Shown: positions 21,280 through 33,291 of the stretch, in pieces | Layout of the letters: each line of letters opens with the position of its first letter | Position numbering within the stretch: position 1 is the stretch's first letter | Assembly (NCBI GenBank): GCA_039720395.1 | Contig: CM077831.1 | Location: forward strand, 4,754,003 to 4,818,002 | Direction of reading: 5' to 3' | Origin: Liquidambar formosana | Taxonomy: Eukaryota; Streptophyta; Magnoliopsida; Saxifragales; Altingiaceae | Length of the DNA stretch: 64,000 nucleotides | Notes under the pieces: generated by a model | Told to the model about the DNA's origin: nothing | Seen by the model: only the letters and a program-made list of their open reading frames with translations | Databases searched by the model: none | Translations under genes and position numbers: made by a program

Positions 21280-21960
21280 CTAAGAGTTTTTCTTTGATTG
21301 TTGTTTTGAGGTTTCCTCTGCTAACAACAAGTTTCCACGTCCTTTTTCTTTCTTTCTTCTATTCATTCGCTCCTCTTCAAGGGCCAATAGTGCAGGTAAT
21401 GTGTTCATAGACAATTTTCCTTGTCCATAAGTTATTGAAGTCACTACATGGTCCCATGATTTTGGAAGACTATTAAGGATAGTGGATACTTGCATTTTGT
21501 CAGAAATTGAATGCCCAGCGATAGATAGCTCTTTTGCTATGATTTCCATCTTTAGCACATGATCCCCTACACTATCATTTTCGGACATTTGAAGTCCTGT
21601 ATACTTATCTAATAATAATTGTATATAGGTATCGGATTTTGGTCCATATTTACCCTCAAGAGCATTCATGATTTCTTTTGCAGACTTAAAATCCTCCTAG
21701 AGAGGAATTAAATTATCTTGCATATGATTTAAGATGGATGCTCTTGCGAGCATATCATCTTCCTCCCACTTTTCTTCTAATTTCAAAGTGTTTGGGTCAT
21801 CTGAAATTTCTAGTGGTTTTTCTTTTGTGAGAACATATAGGGTCTTTTCATGTATTAAGAGAAATGAAATTCTCCTTTTCCAAATTCGAAAGTTTACATT
21901 ATTTAATTTTTCTATTTTAACTGTGTCAAACATAGCCTTTGCCATTAAAAAAAAAAACAA
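21280..21960 (-). pseudogene. copia gag
   Basis: Starts MFFFLMAKAMFDTVKIEKLN with NFRIWKRRISFLLIHEKTLY, the nucleocapsid start of copia gag. It continues after an in-frame TAG (21697-21699) with EDFKSAKEIMNALEGKYG, a stretch of the gag core (UBN2 type), and LNSLPKSWDHVVTSI. The protein forms the particle in which reverse transcription takes place. The stop truncates it at about a third of its length. Confidence 0.85.
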
Positions 21961-22211
21961 ATATAATATCTAATTGTGTATTACAGAAATTGTGTTTAAA
22001 AAGAACAAAATAAATAAATAAATATATGTGTAAAAAAAAAATGTGTTTCTAAGTAAATAAAATTCTAATTATTAGAGCTACTAGAACAAGCCTGAATTAA
22101 TTCTCCCTCGGAAGGCAATATGTTTTTTTGTCCACCAATTTCCTTTTGTAATACACTTTGTACAGCCTGCTCAGAAGTGACTTTTACTGCGTCTAAAAAT
22201 TGATTTTGATC

Positions 22212-22742
22212 CTACGGTTGCATCCGGGATGCGAAAATTTGTTGGGATACCAAATTTGGTGCAAATCTGGGCTCATTTGGACCTCTAATTGGGCTAAAAC
22301 CCAATGTATCAGCAATCTGGGTTGGTTTTGAACAAAACCAAGAAAAACGGGTCGGATCCGAGCCAATTGGGCCTAACCAGGCCCAATTTGGACTGTAGAA
22401 GCGGGTTGGGCCGAGAGGGGCTGATGGGCAGGCGGGTCGAAACGGCGGGTCAAAGGTAGGCGGGTCAAAAGAATGCACGGGCGGGCCAAAGGCAGGTCGC
22501 GGAGCGGTGGGCCAAAATGGCCTGGAAACTGGCACTTGCAGGTGCGTGAAGCACGGGCCGTGCGCGTATGGGCCCATGGCACGGGGCGCTGGCGCGTGGC
22601 GCACGGGGCTGGCGTGTGGCGGCACGTGAAGGCTCTCCTGGGTGCGTGGCGGCGCGTGGGCATTCCTCGGGGCGCGTGTGGGCACGTGAAGGGTCTGAAC
22701 TGGGTTATTTTGTGATCCGGAAGTGATACGGGTCGGGTCCAA
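22212..22742 (-). CDS. proline-rich open frame in the GC-rich copia leader
   Basis: A 176-codon frame between the extra upstream frame and gag. It is very rich in Pro, His and Arg (APRAMGPYAHGPCF and similar), reflecting a GC-rich block at about 22380-22720 in an otherwise AT-rich element. It overlaps the end of the upstream frame in a different register. There is no known domain. It may be a non-coding GC-rich leader read by chance, or the degenerate C-terminal part of the upstream frame. Confidence 0.3.
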   Translation of the reverse strand: MDPTRITSGSQNNPVQTLHVPTRAPRNAHAPPRTQESLHVPPHASPVRHAPAPRAMGPYAHGPCFTHLQVPVSRPFWPTAPRPAFGPPVHSFDPPTFDPPFRPACPSAPLGPTRFYSPNWAWLGPIGSDPTRFSWFCSKPTQIADTLGFSPIRGPNEPRFAPNLVSQQIFASRMQP

Positions 22743-23211
22743 TGCAAATCTTCACCACTGTTCTCGATTTTTTGCAAAAAACCAGTGTTTTTGACGTTTT
22801 TCTGCAAAAAAGACTTCTGCGAATCACCAAATTGAGATTTTTCTCAGAATCACTGTCTGAAATCTCAATAATTATATTCTTCCCTTTATTAGAACTTTGA
22901 ATTTCTTCAAAAATTTTGGAAGAATTTGAAGATTTTCTCAAACCCTCTGGAATTTGAGCCTTCTTTTTCTCGTTGTATTCACTTTCAATGATTTTCAAAT
23001 CTCTTGCATTTGTACCACTAATAATCACTGTCGATGGGCAAGCTTGAGGATTAACAACACTCAAATGATGATTGTAAAAACGAATCGTTGTGTCTATACT
23101 TGAAATTTCTTTATCAAGAACACAACAAATATCATCCAACAATCCTCTTGAATGGTTAACCCTTAATTTCTCTGCGTATTCCCTCGCGTTACCAACTCTC
23201 TTCATCAACAT
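22705..23211 (-). CDS. extra open frame between primer-binding site and gag
   Basis: A 168-codon frame. The chosen ATG (MLMKRVGNAREYAEKL) begins only 9 bases beyond the primer-binding site. The frame is uninterrupted although all gag-pol frames are broken. The first half looks globular with alternating hydrophobic residues (SRGLLDDICCVLDKEI, NPQACPSTVIISG); the second half is rich in Lys, Glu and Ser. I recognise no family. Copia elements normally start gag in this place. The frame could be a captured sequence or an element-specific protein. Confidence 0.45.
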   Translation of the reverse strand: MLMKRVGNAREYAEKLRVNHSRGLLDDICCVLDKEISSIDTTIRFYNHHLSVVNPQACPSTVIISGTNARDLKIIESEYNEKKKAQIPEGLRKSSNSSKIFEEIQSSNKGKNIIIEISDSDSEKNLNLVIRRSLFCRKTSKTLVFCKKSRTVVKICIGPDPYHFRITK

Positions 23212-23220
23212 GTGAACCTG

Positions 23221-23232
23221 GCTCTGATACCA
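23221..23232 (-). other. copia primer-binding site (initiator tRNA-Met)
   Basis: Minus-strand TGGTATCAGAGC, a perfect match to the usual tRNA-iMet site, one base inside the 5' LTR. Confidence 0.92.
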
Positions 23233-23233
23233 C

Positions 23234-23652
23234 TGATGGATTCTGTAAGGTAGAACAATGAAGGATTTCCTTGCTGTCGTCAGACTATGTGTCACATGTA
23301 GGAGTTTGGGAAGGAGAGAATACATACATACTGTCTTTTCTTATGATGAATGAGAGAAGGGTTGTTGTAGGGTGTATTTATAGACACCAAAAGGCATCAA
23401 TTCTGACCATTGAGATGATCTCAATGGTCATTAGACACCTATGATGACTTATGACCTCTTCTTAATAGTCATACCTATTCATTCACCAATGGGGTGTGAT
23501 GGTTCATTCTTTACAATGAACCATCATACACCCTAACATATCTCCTACATGGGAAATTGGGATTCTCTCTTTTGGAAGTTATATTCCTAAAGTAAATAAT
23601 ACGGTATAGTGATGTACACCGTATCTCATGTTTGTCACAATGAAATTCTTCA
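23234..23652 (-). repeat. copia 5' LTR
   Basis: Plus-strand reading TGATGG...TTCA. Compared with the other LTR it has scattered substitutions and small indels (for example an extra aggag near 23302), so the insertion is not recent. Confidence 0.9.
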
Positions 23653-23750
23653 TGGGTGGGAGTTTCGTTGGAGAAGATGACTACACAGTCTACACTTGTT
23701 TATCTCACATGGGGATTGAGTTAGTTTGCTAAGCCAAAAAAATGTAGTGT

Positions 23751-24014
23751 TATGCTTCCTCCCTCTTACAAAGATATGTTTTCGTGTCCTAAAATGTTTG
23801 TCCATTTTGAAAAATCAAATCATATTTTTTTTTGAATTTTCTTATATTACCTTATATTATTTCAATAATTACTCTAAACACAAATCTCAATACCAAACTA
23901 GAGAGTATTTTTAAAAAGATAGAGTTTGATAAATGACAAGTCAAGGCGATGATGGTTTTTTTTAAATTTTGTGTTTTGTCAAACTTGGTTTATCTTTGTT
24001 GGACGTAGAGAGTA
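23751..24014. mobile_element. Stowaway-like MITE
   Basis: The ends resemble the Stowaway terminus CTCCCTCCGTCC: left side TTCCTCCCTCTTACAAAGAT, right side inverted TACTCTCTACGTCC then AACAAAGAT. TA dinucleotides lie at both ends. About 260 bp, AT-rich, no coding capacity. The ends are diverged. Confidence 0.5.
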
Positions 24015-24274
24015 TTATTTAATGCCCAATCATGAGTAACAAGGGTGTTTTAGGTATTTTGACTCAATTATTGCATGAGGTCAACAAACCACGTTAGCTC
24101 TCCTGACGGCCACTTGACTTGACTAATGGGGTGTAAGTGTATATTATTTTTTAAGGTCAAGGAATACTGTATTTTTAAAAATTATGAGGTGTTAGTGTAT
24201 TTGTCAATAAACATGTGGCCTCAAAAAAAAAGAAAAAAAGAATATCGTTCTTTTCAGGCTACCAATTGGACTAC
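24015..24274. other. intergenic DNA
   Basis: Nothing recognised. Confidence 0.5.
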
Positions 24275-26843
24275 TGTAACATCTCGGATATTTATTACAT
24301 GTTAATTTTAAATTATATTGGGGTTGAATTTTATTTATGTGAAATAAGATTTATTATTATTATACATGCATTGGGTTGGACCATTTTATTGGGCTTAGAA
24401 TTTCTTAATAGGCTTTATGAATATTTGGACTTGGGAAAAATATGAATGGACCCTTTTAACCGACTTTAAGAAATCACGTGTAGAATCTAGTAGTAGTATA
24501 CCTCCACTTTGTTGAATGATTCATGACGGCATTATATATATATTTTCACGACCCAAATTAATTAAGTTGTGATCAATATTAATAAATCCAGTTTAATTAA
24601 GAAAATCATTTAGGAAGCACGTGAATGGCACGTGTTAGAAAACCAGTAATTTCAATAAAAATTTCGGCATGACCCATTCGTAAATGGAACATACCGTAAC
24701 AAAATTCCTGTATAAAATAGTTATAAAAGTTCCTGTTATCCATCATTGGTATCATCACATGCTAAATAAACCATATAAAAAGACCTACGAAATTAAAATA
24801 TTACAAACCATGAGTTATTACGTGTCTAGAGCCCATTGTCCAAATACAAAAGCGTTTAGTTAATACATAACCATAATATTAAAATTGTTCAAGATCTTAA
24901 TAATGTTCCAAAATGATCTGACAATTAGTTAGTTCCTATCGGAGCATAACACCTCAAGGCGAAGTCTCCCTAGCTAGGAAATCATTTGAAAAGGGTTTAT
25001 AAAATATAAGAGTGAGTGTAAAACTCAGTAGATATAATTTTCATATAGAAATAACCAATGCATGATAATATAACCAATTAAAATCATGCTTAAAATATAA
25101 TTAAAACACATGCAATGTCGTGAATGATATGTGACCCATGTTCATTTAACATAATCTGTAATTACCGACCACTCCCGCAGGAGTTTTTGAGCGGAAATGG
25201 AGGATTTAAACCCACCTCCAAGAGGACAACACAAGGGTTCCTACTTAGAACCGAAAAGTAGCCTCTGATTTGGGAACACAGGGTTCTTACCTGGACCCGA
25301 AAAGTACCTAGGACCAAAGGAATGGAAAACACCGCTAAGTCCCTTGACCGCTAGTAGTCCAAATCCAATGACCCCTTTAATATAGTTTTACCAAGTAATT
25401 AATAAAATTTATTTCATGCATTTTATGCCAATGAATGCCATGAAAAGCATAAAAACCCATACATGTGTCAGTTATTCCATAAATCAACAATATATAATTA
25501 TTTCATAATTATATAACATGTGGGGGCTATGTAAAACATGTAAAATATAGACCAACAAGAATTTACATAGCACGTACGTTCAAAATAAACCAAAATATAA
25601 CAAGTATATCAACCCATATATTCCCAAATGTAATATTCCTAAATATAGGGTTATGTAAACTAGACCCCTTAGTACATGCATTACAAAATATACCTGATAA
25701 TACACCCAAAAATCACATAAACTCATAAATAACACCAATATACCTTTCTATTCAACATATATGGGCTTATATCCTAACCTATTATCATCTCTACGGTTAA
25801 AACCCATGAAAGTTACACCTACCTCAAATATGTTGCACCAAACATAGAGAAAATGTGTTGGGAGGGTCAAATCTGAGCCTAGAATGCAAAAACAAACTCC
25901 AAACTCTACAGATCAGGCTTGAATCCTCTCCAAGCATGTGTAGATCGTCAAATCTAGCCCCTAGAACGTGAGTCCAAGTGTTGAAATGAGGTGAGAGAGT
26001 AAAAAACCCATGCATATAAGAGAAAAATGTGATTTTCTCTCTCCAAACACTCCCTTTCTCTCTCCTCTCTCTCTCTCTCCTTCTCTCTTTCTTTCTCTAA
26101 CACTCAAAATGCTGAAAAATGGGTGTTAGAGTCATGATATGGGGGTTTTAAAAGCAGTGAGGGGCACATGCGCCTTTTGACCCATTTAAAAAAAAAATTC
26201 TGGATTCTGCGATGCACGATCGATCGTGGGTTGAGGGCACGATTGATCGTGGTTAACAGAAGCAAAATAACGTTTCTGGGGCACCTATGATCGATCGTCC
26301 TCAACCCACGATCGATCGTCCCCAACCCACGATCGATCGTCCCCTGCTAAAAATGCCTAGTAACTCAGGCAAATGTGTAAAAACTCCCACAGTACATACC
26401 ACTACCTTATTTTCATTAAAAACATTTAAGTAATCCCCCATTTGAATCCAAATAAAATATCAAAAAAATCAAATTCCAAGTATATCAAAATCTCATTTTC
26501 AAGTTTTAGTACAAAATCCGACTCCCGACAGATTTTTCAAAAACAATCATACGAGGAAACCGATCGAAACGTGATAATAAAATCTCATAAAATCACAGAT
26601 GTCTTATAATATTATAAACTTCCATTACTGCCAAAATTATCTTTAAAAACGAAGATTTATGAAAATTCATTTTTCCCAACACTTAGCCAAATTTTAGCAG
26701 TCTAAAAGTGTGAAACCACAAACATATCAACATCATACCCATGTAATGCCTATGCGTGACAATACCCAACAAATCAACTAAAATCACATGCAAATAATGC
26801 ATTAAAGGTGAGATTTTCCTAATTAAATGACACGGGGATTACA
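24275..26843 (-). repeat. chromovirus 3' LTR (2569 bp)
   Basis: Plus-strand ends TGTAACATCTCGG and CGGGGATTACA, i.e. TG...CA in both readings. The flank ACTAC (24270-24274) is the expected left target duplication; its partner lies outside the window. Confidence 0.8.
26215..26342. repeat. cluster of CGATCGATCG palindromes in the LTR
   Basis: Six copies of ACGATCGATCGT-like sequence, one of them ATTGATCG. They are joined by GGGTTGAGG or its inverse CCTCAACCC, so copies face both ways. Confidence 0.8.
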
Positions 26844-26862
26844 ATTCCTCCCTCCTAAAGAG
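26844..26862 (-). other. chromovirus polypurine tract
   Basis: Minus-strand TTTAGGAGGGAGGAAT directly before the LTR start TGTAATCCCCG. It primes plus-strand DNA synthesis. Confidence 0.8.
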
Positions 26863-26889
26863 AATTCGTCCTCAAATTCAAATCATACC

Positions 26890-28071
26890 TTAATTGTCAA
26901 ATAGATATGGAAAGGTTTCACGCATGAACCATTCTAATTCCCAAGTAGCTTCTTCCTCGCCATAATGGTTCCATAACACTTTTACCAAAGGGATAGTCTT
27001 GCCACGTAAGACCTTCTCACGGTAATCTAAAACCCAGATAGGATACTCTGCATAGGTGGCATCTTGCTCCACTTCGATATCTTGCCAATCAATCACATGA
27101 GATGGATTATGAACATATTTGCGTAACATGGACACGTAGAACACATTGTGCACTTTACCAAACTGTAATGGTAATGCCAACTCATAAGCATTGAGACCTC
27201 TAGTGCCAATGATCCTAAATGGTCCAATGAAATGCGATGCAAGCTTCCCCTTTTTGCTAAAATGAAACACTCCCTTATGGGGTGACACTTTCAACATTAC
27301 AAAGTCTCCAAGTTGAAAGGTCAAAGGTGTTTGTCGCTTATCTGCATAGCTCTTGTACCTACTCTGAGCTGTCTTAAGTCGCTCTCTGATGAGTTTGACT
27401 TTATCTGTAGTTTCTTGAATCAATTCTAGTCTAAGTAAAGTTCTTTCACCAGTCTCTGCCCAACACATAGGGGATCTACACGGTCTCCCATACAACGCCT
27501 CGAAAGATGCCATCCCGATGCTAGCTTGAAAGCTATTATTGTAAGAAAACTCTGCCTGGGCCAAGTGTTCCTGCCAACTTTTCTTAAAGTCTAAAACAAA
27601 TGCTCGCAATATATCCTCCAAAATCTGGTTAACACACTCAGTCTGCCCATCTGTCTGTGGATGATAGGCTAAACTAAGGTGTAACTGAGTACCCAACTCC
27701 CTTTGCAAACTCTGCCAAAACTAAGAAAGGAAATGAGGGTCTCTGTCAGATACAATTGATTTGAGGACTCCATGCAAACGTACTATCTCTTTGATGTACA
27801 ACCAAGCCAACTTCTTAGCTGAGTCAGTCGATCGCACAGCCATAAAGTGAACGGACTTGGTGAAACGGTCTACTACCACCCAAATAGTGTCATGGCCTCT
27901 CTGAGTACATGGCAAACGACTGATGAAATCTATAGTGATTTCCTCCCACTTCCACTAAGGCAGCAGTAAAGGCTACAACTGCCCAAAAGGCTTCCTATGG
28001 TCAGCTTTAACCTGTTGACATGTATAACATTTAGCGACAAATCTTGCTACGTCACACTTCATACCTTTCCA
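26890..28071 (-). pseudogene. chromovirus integrase with chromodomain-like C-terminus
   Basis: HHCC zinc region ([11 protein letters not shown], then CYTC at about 28010). The core has Asp in TIWVVVDRFTKS and Asp in SIVSDRDPHFLS, and Glu in HPQTDGQTECVNQ. A GPF/Y-like stretch reads FIGPFRIIGTRG, and the tail ILDYREKVLRGKT-type sequence followed by EEATWELE resembles a chromodomain. Chromodomains of this group steer integration to heterochromatin. In-frame stops lie near 28070 (Trp to TAG), 27957 and at 27721-27723. The last 272 codons are open. Confidence 0.88.
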
Positions 28072-28886
28072 CTAGAATTGCCTTTTCAAGTCTCTATACA
28101 TCTTATTATTGCCTGGATGAATAGAAAACTTCGATCGGTGAGCAAGACTCAGAACTTCTTCCTTTATTTTCTTATTACATGGAACTGCAAGTCTATTCTG
28201 GTACCTCAAACCACCATTAGAATCTATGGTCCATCTAGGTATATCTTCACCATTCAGTAGTCTACCATGGATATCCACCAACTTGGGATCTTCATATTGA
28301 GCTTTCATAATCTTAGGGATAGGGTAAGGTCTTACCAAATTATAAACACATTCTTTACCTACCAAACCACCAACAAACAAGTTATGGTCACACAAGGCAT
28401 TCACCATCCTCCAATGGTGGACAAAAATACTATATAAAGTCCCACAAGACTTTCTACTCAAAGCATCTGCTACAACATTAGCCTTTCCAGGGTAATACTT
28501 CAATTCAAAATCATAATCTTCTAAATACTCCACCCATTTTCTCTGCCTGAGATTCAAATCCCTCTGGGTAAAGATATACTTCAAACTTTTGTGGTCAGAA
28601 AAGACCTCAAATTTCTCACCATACAAATAACATCTCCAAAGCTTCAGTGCAAACATTACAGCTGCAAGCTCTAAGTCATGAGTAGGATAATTCATCTCAT
28701 GTGACTTTAACTGTCTAGAACCGTATGCAACAACTCTCTCAGTTTGCATCAGTACACATCCTAATCCACTCAAGGATGCATCACAATATATGATATACCC
28801 CAAACCACTAGTTGGAATGATCAAAATTGGTACAGATGTTAGGCAAGACTTCAACTTCTCAAATGCTTCCTCACAAGCATTGTCCC
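28072..28886 (-). pseudogene. chromovirus RNase H
   Basis: Begins at the insertion point with [18 protein letters not shown]. Catalytic motifs: [30 protein letters not shown] and [11 protein letters not shown]. The end reads [16 protein letters not shown], the classic gypsy RNase H terminus. The open frame extends a few codons into the adjacent LTR by chance. The RT part expected to precede it is missing because of the insertion at 28887. Confidence 0.88.
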
Positions 28887-30587
28887 TGTGAACCACGGGT
28901 TTCGATCTGGGGGGAAGGAAAACCCTTCTTTTAAAAAGACTTGTAGAAATTTAAATTAATAAAAATCTGGTTTTTAAAAGGTTCACAAAAAAACAATCAA
29001 ACAAGGAGTCGCTACCTCATTTTTTAAGGGGAAAAAAAAAGGAAAACCTTAAAAATAGTTTTAAAGAAAACCTTTAAAAACCAAACACATGACTCCGATC
29101 AAGGAAAAGCAAGTCTTACAAAACAAGAGAGGATTTGGAGACTAAGTTACGATGTGGGAAGGTTCTAGGAAACATCCTATAGGCACCCACATCGCCCCAA
29201 AATGGGTCTCTGAATCTATATGAGCTATTTCAATCACTTCCTAATTAATCACCATGCATATGTGAATAATCATCCATAAATCATCCACATTCATCCATGA
29301 ACATCCATAAAGCAATAAACATCCACAAAGCATGTAAACATCCATGAACAAATAGGAGAGATATGGAAAGTAGTAGAGAGATAGAGCGTAAGAAACAGAT
29401 CCATCCTACTCCTCTAGCAAATATGTGATGGATAAATGAATAAGCATGGATCCATCCTACTCCCCTAACAAATATGTGATGGATAAATGATGAAGCATGG
29501 GTCCATCCTACTCCTCTAGCATATATGTGATGGACAAATGGATAAAAGAAAGAAAAAGAAAGGAAAAGAAAAGACAACCTAGGATACTTAGTATCCTAGA
29601 GCGGACTTGAACATCAAATGAGCGCCTACGTACCTTACATGCAAAGATGTAAGTATCAAAGTCCACGTAGTTCGATTGAGAAGAGGTTACTCCCTTTACA
29701 ATGAACTATAAACCCTAAAAGTTTCCAACTTAAGAAAGGTTTTAAAAACTTAGGAGTTTCCAAAAATAGGAATTTAAGAAAAGATAGAATTCAAAAAGAG
29801 ATAGAACTCTTATCCAAAAAGAAGTTTGAGAAAAGTAGAATTCTAAAGGAGATAGAACTCTAATTTGAAAAGGAGTTTTAGGAAAAGTAGAATTCTAAAA
29901 GAGATAGAACTCCAAGTAAAACAGAATTTTAAGAGAGTTGGAAACTTAGGACTTCTAATCCAAAGTAAAGACAATAACCCAAGGGGGGTATAAGAGAACA
30001 TTTCATACACAACTTACCATAAACCACTTACTATATGCAAATTATCCCGAAACATCAAGAAAACACCAACTAATCACCCCACGTATTCTATAGGGCAATT
30101 ATTAAGCTCAAATAAACCACATTCATGCTCAAATCATCATTAGAAGACCCAAATCAAATCTGGAAAGAATACTAAACATGCATATAATAACCTAATACTC
30201 ATGCAAATAATAAAAATCAAACGAAAAACAAAATCCTAATATGCTCCTATATGTCCTAAACACCCTAACATGCATAAAACTATAAAAAAACATGCTAAAT
30301 ATGAATTACCATGATGAAAATATCATATGAAAATCCAAAGCACGAAAAGAAAACCTAACATGATGCCTTAAGTATGTATTTTATGTAAAAATGTGAAACA
30401 ATCATCCTTACGACGAGCTTTCTTAAGTAAAATTATCCGGAGATAATTTTACGCAGAAATCACTCTGCATGAATGATTTCTTCACATATCCTACATAAAA
30501 TATATACCTAAGAATGCAAAGAAACTCACAGCACACTTAAACACACTCTAGAAAGCACCTATGCACAACCTCGCCCTCTAAGGACGA
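28887..30587 (-). mobile_element. X1: Tat/Ogre-type LTR, first segment
   Basis: Starts TGTGAACCACGGGTTTCG and matches X2 and X3 along its length, with about 3 units of the 51-bp repeat at 29397-29550. Inserted into the chromovirus after GTCCC. Judged by X, the sense strand is minus, so this is the end of the LTR. No primer-binding site lies next to it, so it is a 3' or solo LTR rather than a 5' LTR. Confidence 0.8.
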
Positions 30588-33291
30588 TGTGAACCTTGGA
30601 AATTGGGCCCACAAGGATTGAAAAAGAAATAAGTTTGAAAAAGAAAAGAAAAAGAGTCGCCACCTTATTTTTTAAAGGAAACAAGGAAAACCCTAAAAAT
30701 ATTTTGTTTTAATAAAACAATTTGAATGACTCCACCTTTAAAAAGGAAAGGTGAAAACTAGTCTTTTAGAAAACCAAAGAGACTAGGGATTCGGAGGCTA
30801 AGTTATGACATGGGAAGGTTCTAGGCAAAGCCTATAGGCACCCATGTCACCCTTTCGGTCTCTCAGTTTATTTGGGCTAAATTAAAGTCTTTTCAACACA
30901 CAAATCAACATATATCATCACAAGATAGCATGCATAACATATATTCCATCCATCCATCCATGCATAATAAGCAAGATAAAACAGAAAATAAAGAAAAGAG
31001 AAAAGAAACCTAGGATGCTTGGATCCTAGAACGGACTTGAGCCTCACGAAGAGCGCCTATGTACCATGCAACGAAATACATGGATCAAAGTCCACGTAGT
31101 TCGAATAGAATTAGGGTTAAATCCTAATACAAACCTATGGTAAAAACCCTATGTTTCCTTATTCGAAAGAGAATTGAATATGATAGATAAACCAAGTTTG
31201 AATTTAGGAAAACTTCCACGAGATGGAAACTTTGATAAAAACCAGAATTTTATTAATCAGGAAACTTCTAATTATACCATATGTCCATATTAAGAAATAA
31301 CCCTAAAGAAGGAGAAAAGAGAGGGTAAGGAAGGAAAGGTGAATTGGGGCACCTTCACACCCACTTACCTGAGCGCAATAGCTCCAAGCATTAGCAATTT
31401 CAAGCAATAGCAGCCCTATTTGCAATAGGACAATTACCACACCTATTTGCACCCTTACACGTGCTCAAAACCATGCAAACACAACAATATGAAAATCTGG
31501 ACAGAATAATATTATGGCCTAAATTCATCCACTAAACATGCTAACAGCACAAACAGCGAATAAATATAAGCTCTAATGCAATCCTAATACCATATAATGC
31601 ATAAAAAACCCTAGAATCCACTAATATGCATGCAAAACATATCATAGTTATTATATATGTAAAACACATACAGCAACTATGAAGAAAACAAATAAGAAAC
31701 CCTATGCTAACATGCTGTACAAAACTAACCTAAAACAAAGACAATAAAAAACCTAAACTCACAAAGATGCTCGAAAACACACAAAACAACCTCTAAACAT
31801 GCTAAACTCACATCAAACAGAACTTAAATCATGCATATTAACTAACTAAAGCAATAGAACATGATAAAAATCCTAACTTTAACATGCAATGACACTATTC
31901 TAAAACAAGGATGACGGAAGCCCTAGAATCACATCTATGCATTAAAACCTATGAACTAACTCTAAAACATGCAAAACTCATCATGGATATCATTATTATC
32001 ACATATATTAACTAATAGAAACCTCAATCCATGGTAGAAATCATAACAGTTGCATGCAATAAAGCTAACCTAAGAGAAAACCGTAATTTCAGCCTTAAGA
32101 GTTAGAACATACCTTGGGAAAGCCTTCCTTGCTACTACAGAGACTCTCTCTTGCTCTTGTGGATGACTTGAATCAATGTTCTTCAAGGCTACAACAGGTC
32201 CCCTAGCTCTCCTTTAAGTCTCTCTCTCTTATTTTCTCTCAAACACTCAGGTTTTAATGCATAAAGTGGCTCCCTTTGTGCTGGAGCATATGGGTATTTA
32301 TAGAGTTCAATTAGGATTAACCAATGGCTGGGATTAAATCCTTAGAAATTAATCCAAGGGCTATTAGAGACTCCCTTGGAGCTTAAGTGACTCAAAAGTT
32401 GTCAAAAACTAGAAGGAAATACGTCACAAAGAGTCCTTGTACGTCAAAATTGGAAGAAGTCTGCTTCAGCAAGGATTTAGAGAGAAAATAGGACAGTGGC
32501 CTCAGGTGACCACCAGGGCCTAGGCGGCTAGCCACCTGGGCCTAGGCGGCTAGCAGCCCGGGGCTGGGTGGTCACTCGAGCCCACTTTAGATTTTTGCCC
32601 ATTTTTGGACTCTCTTACCTTCTAGGAGTGTTTCAGGGGGCAAATTAACTCCGATTTTGATGAAACAAAAGCCAAAACGACCGTGTTTCGATGAGGAATA
32701 CATTTTTGAACATTTTAGGGTGAAAACCCCTAACCATGGGGGCATGGTTAGGTTTGAAAAAGGCGGTTAACCGCTATGCTCTACCTTTGCTAAGCATAGG
32801 CATGCACATAGGATCAAACCAAATGCTTTCCATATCAAAATTAAACTTTCTAAAACACTTTTGGGGATAAAATGATGACTAATGAAAGTCAATTTGAAAA
32901 GATTTGGTTGGTAATTGTGAGTCAATTAGAGCTAACCCAAAGAAGGGTCAATTAACCAACTTGAACTACATCGAGCTATTTTAATCCTGAGCCATTGATT
33001 TATCAAATTGAACCTAGAAATATCTCATATGCATCCATATGAACTCCAATTGACAATTTGGAGATCATTTCAAGGTCAAATGAAAACTTTGGGACTTAAA
33101 AGACGATTATACCCCTCAAGTCACAAAAGCTCTTATTATCCCTCAAGATTAACTCCAAATTGAACCAAAATTCATATCCATTGTCCTTGTGACCCTAAAA
33201 AACTAATGCAAGTGACTAGACCCAAAAGCAAAACAAAAATATGCATGAAATGATGAGCCCTAGTAAGGTGGTGCAAAAATGGGGTGTGACA
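30588..33291 (-). mobile_element. Y1: solo LTR of a second Tat-like family
   Basis: 2704 bp, plus-strand ends TGTGAACCTTGG and GGGGTGTGACA. Perfect target duplication GACGA (30583-30587 and 33292-33296). The X1 sequence resumes exactly after it. No internal region, so it arose by recombination between two LTRs. It contains the 84-bp palindromic block at 32499-32582. Confidence 0.92.

Larger units (their letters stand above)
17032..23652 (-). mobile_element. Ty1/copia retrotransposon, full length, coding region decayed
   Basis: Two LTRs (17032-17445 and 23234-23652), 5-bp target duplication TGGGT (17027-17031 and 23653-23657), initiator-tRNA-Met primer-binding site and polypurine tract are all present. 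The domain order on the minus strand is gag, protease, integrase, reverse transcriptase, RNase H, which is the copia order. In-frame stops and frameshifts in every domain make it non-autonomous now. About 1.2 kb between the primer-binding site and gag is unusual and includes an extra open frame. Confidence 0.92.
24275..28886 (-). mobile_element. Ty3/gypsy chromovirus (Tekay/Del-like), 3' part
   Basis: From right to left on the minus strand: RNase H, integrase with zinc domain and chromodomain-like tail, polypurine tract, 3' LTR. The chromodomain-like tail assigns it to the chromoviruses. The 2.6-kb LTR fits the Tekay/Del branch. At 28886/28887 the element is cut by a Tat-like LTR, between reverse transcriptase and RNase H. 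Reverse transcriptase, protease, gag and the 5' LTR are not in the window. In-frame stops make it defective. Confidence 0.85.

Noticed and set aside
22473..22715. Plus-strand open frame in the copia leader
   Set aside because: It is the antisense of the GC-rich block; composition alone explains it.
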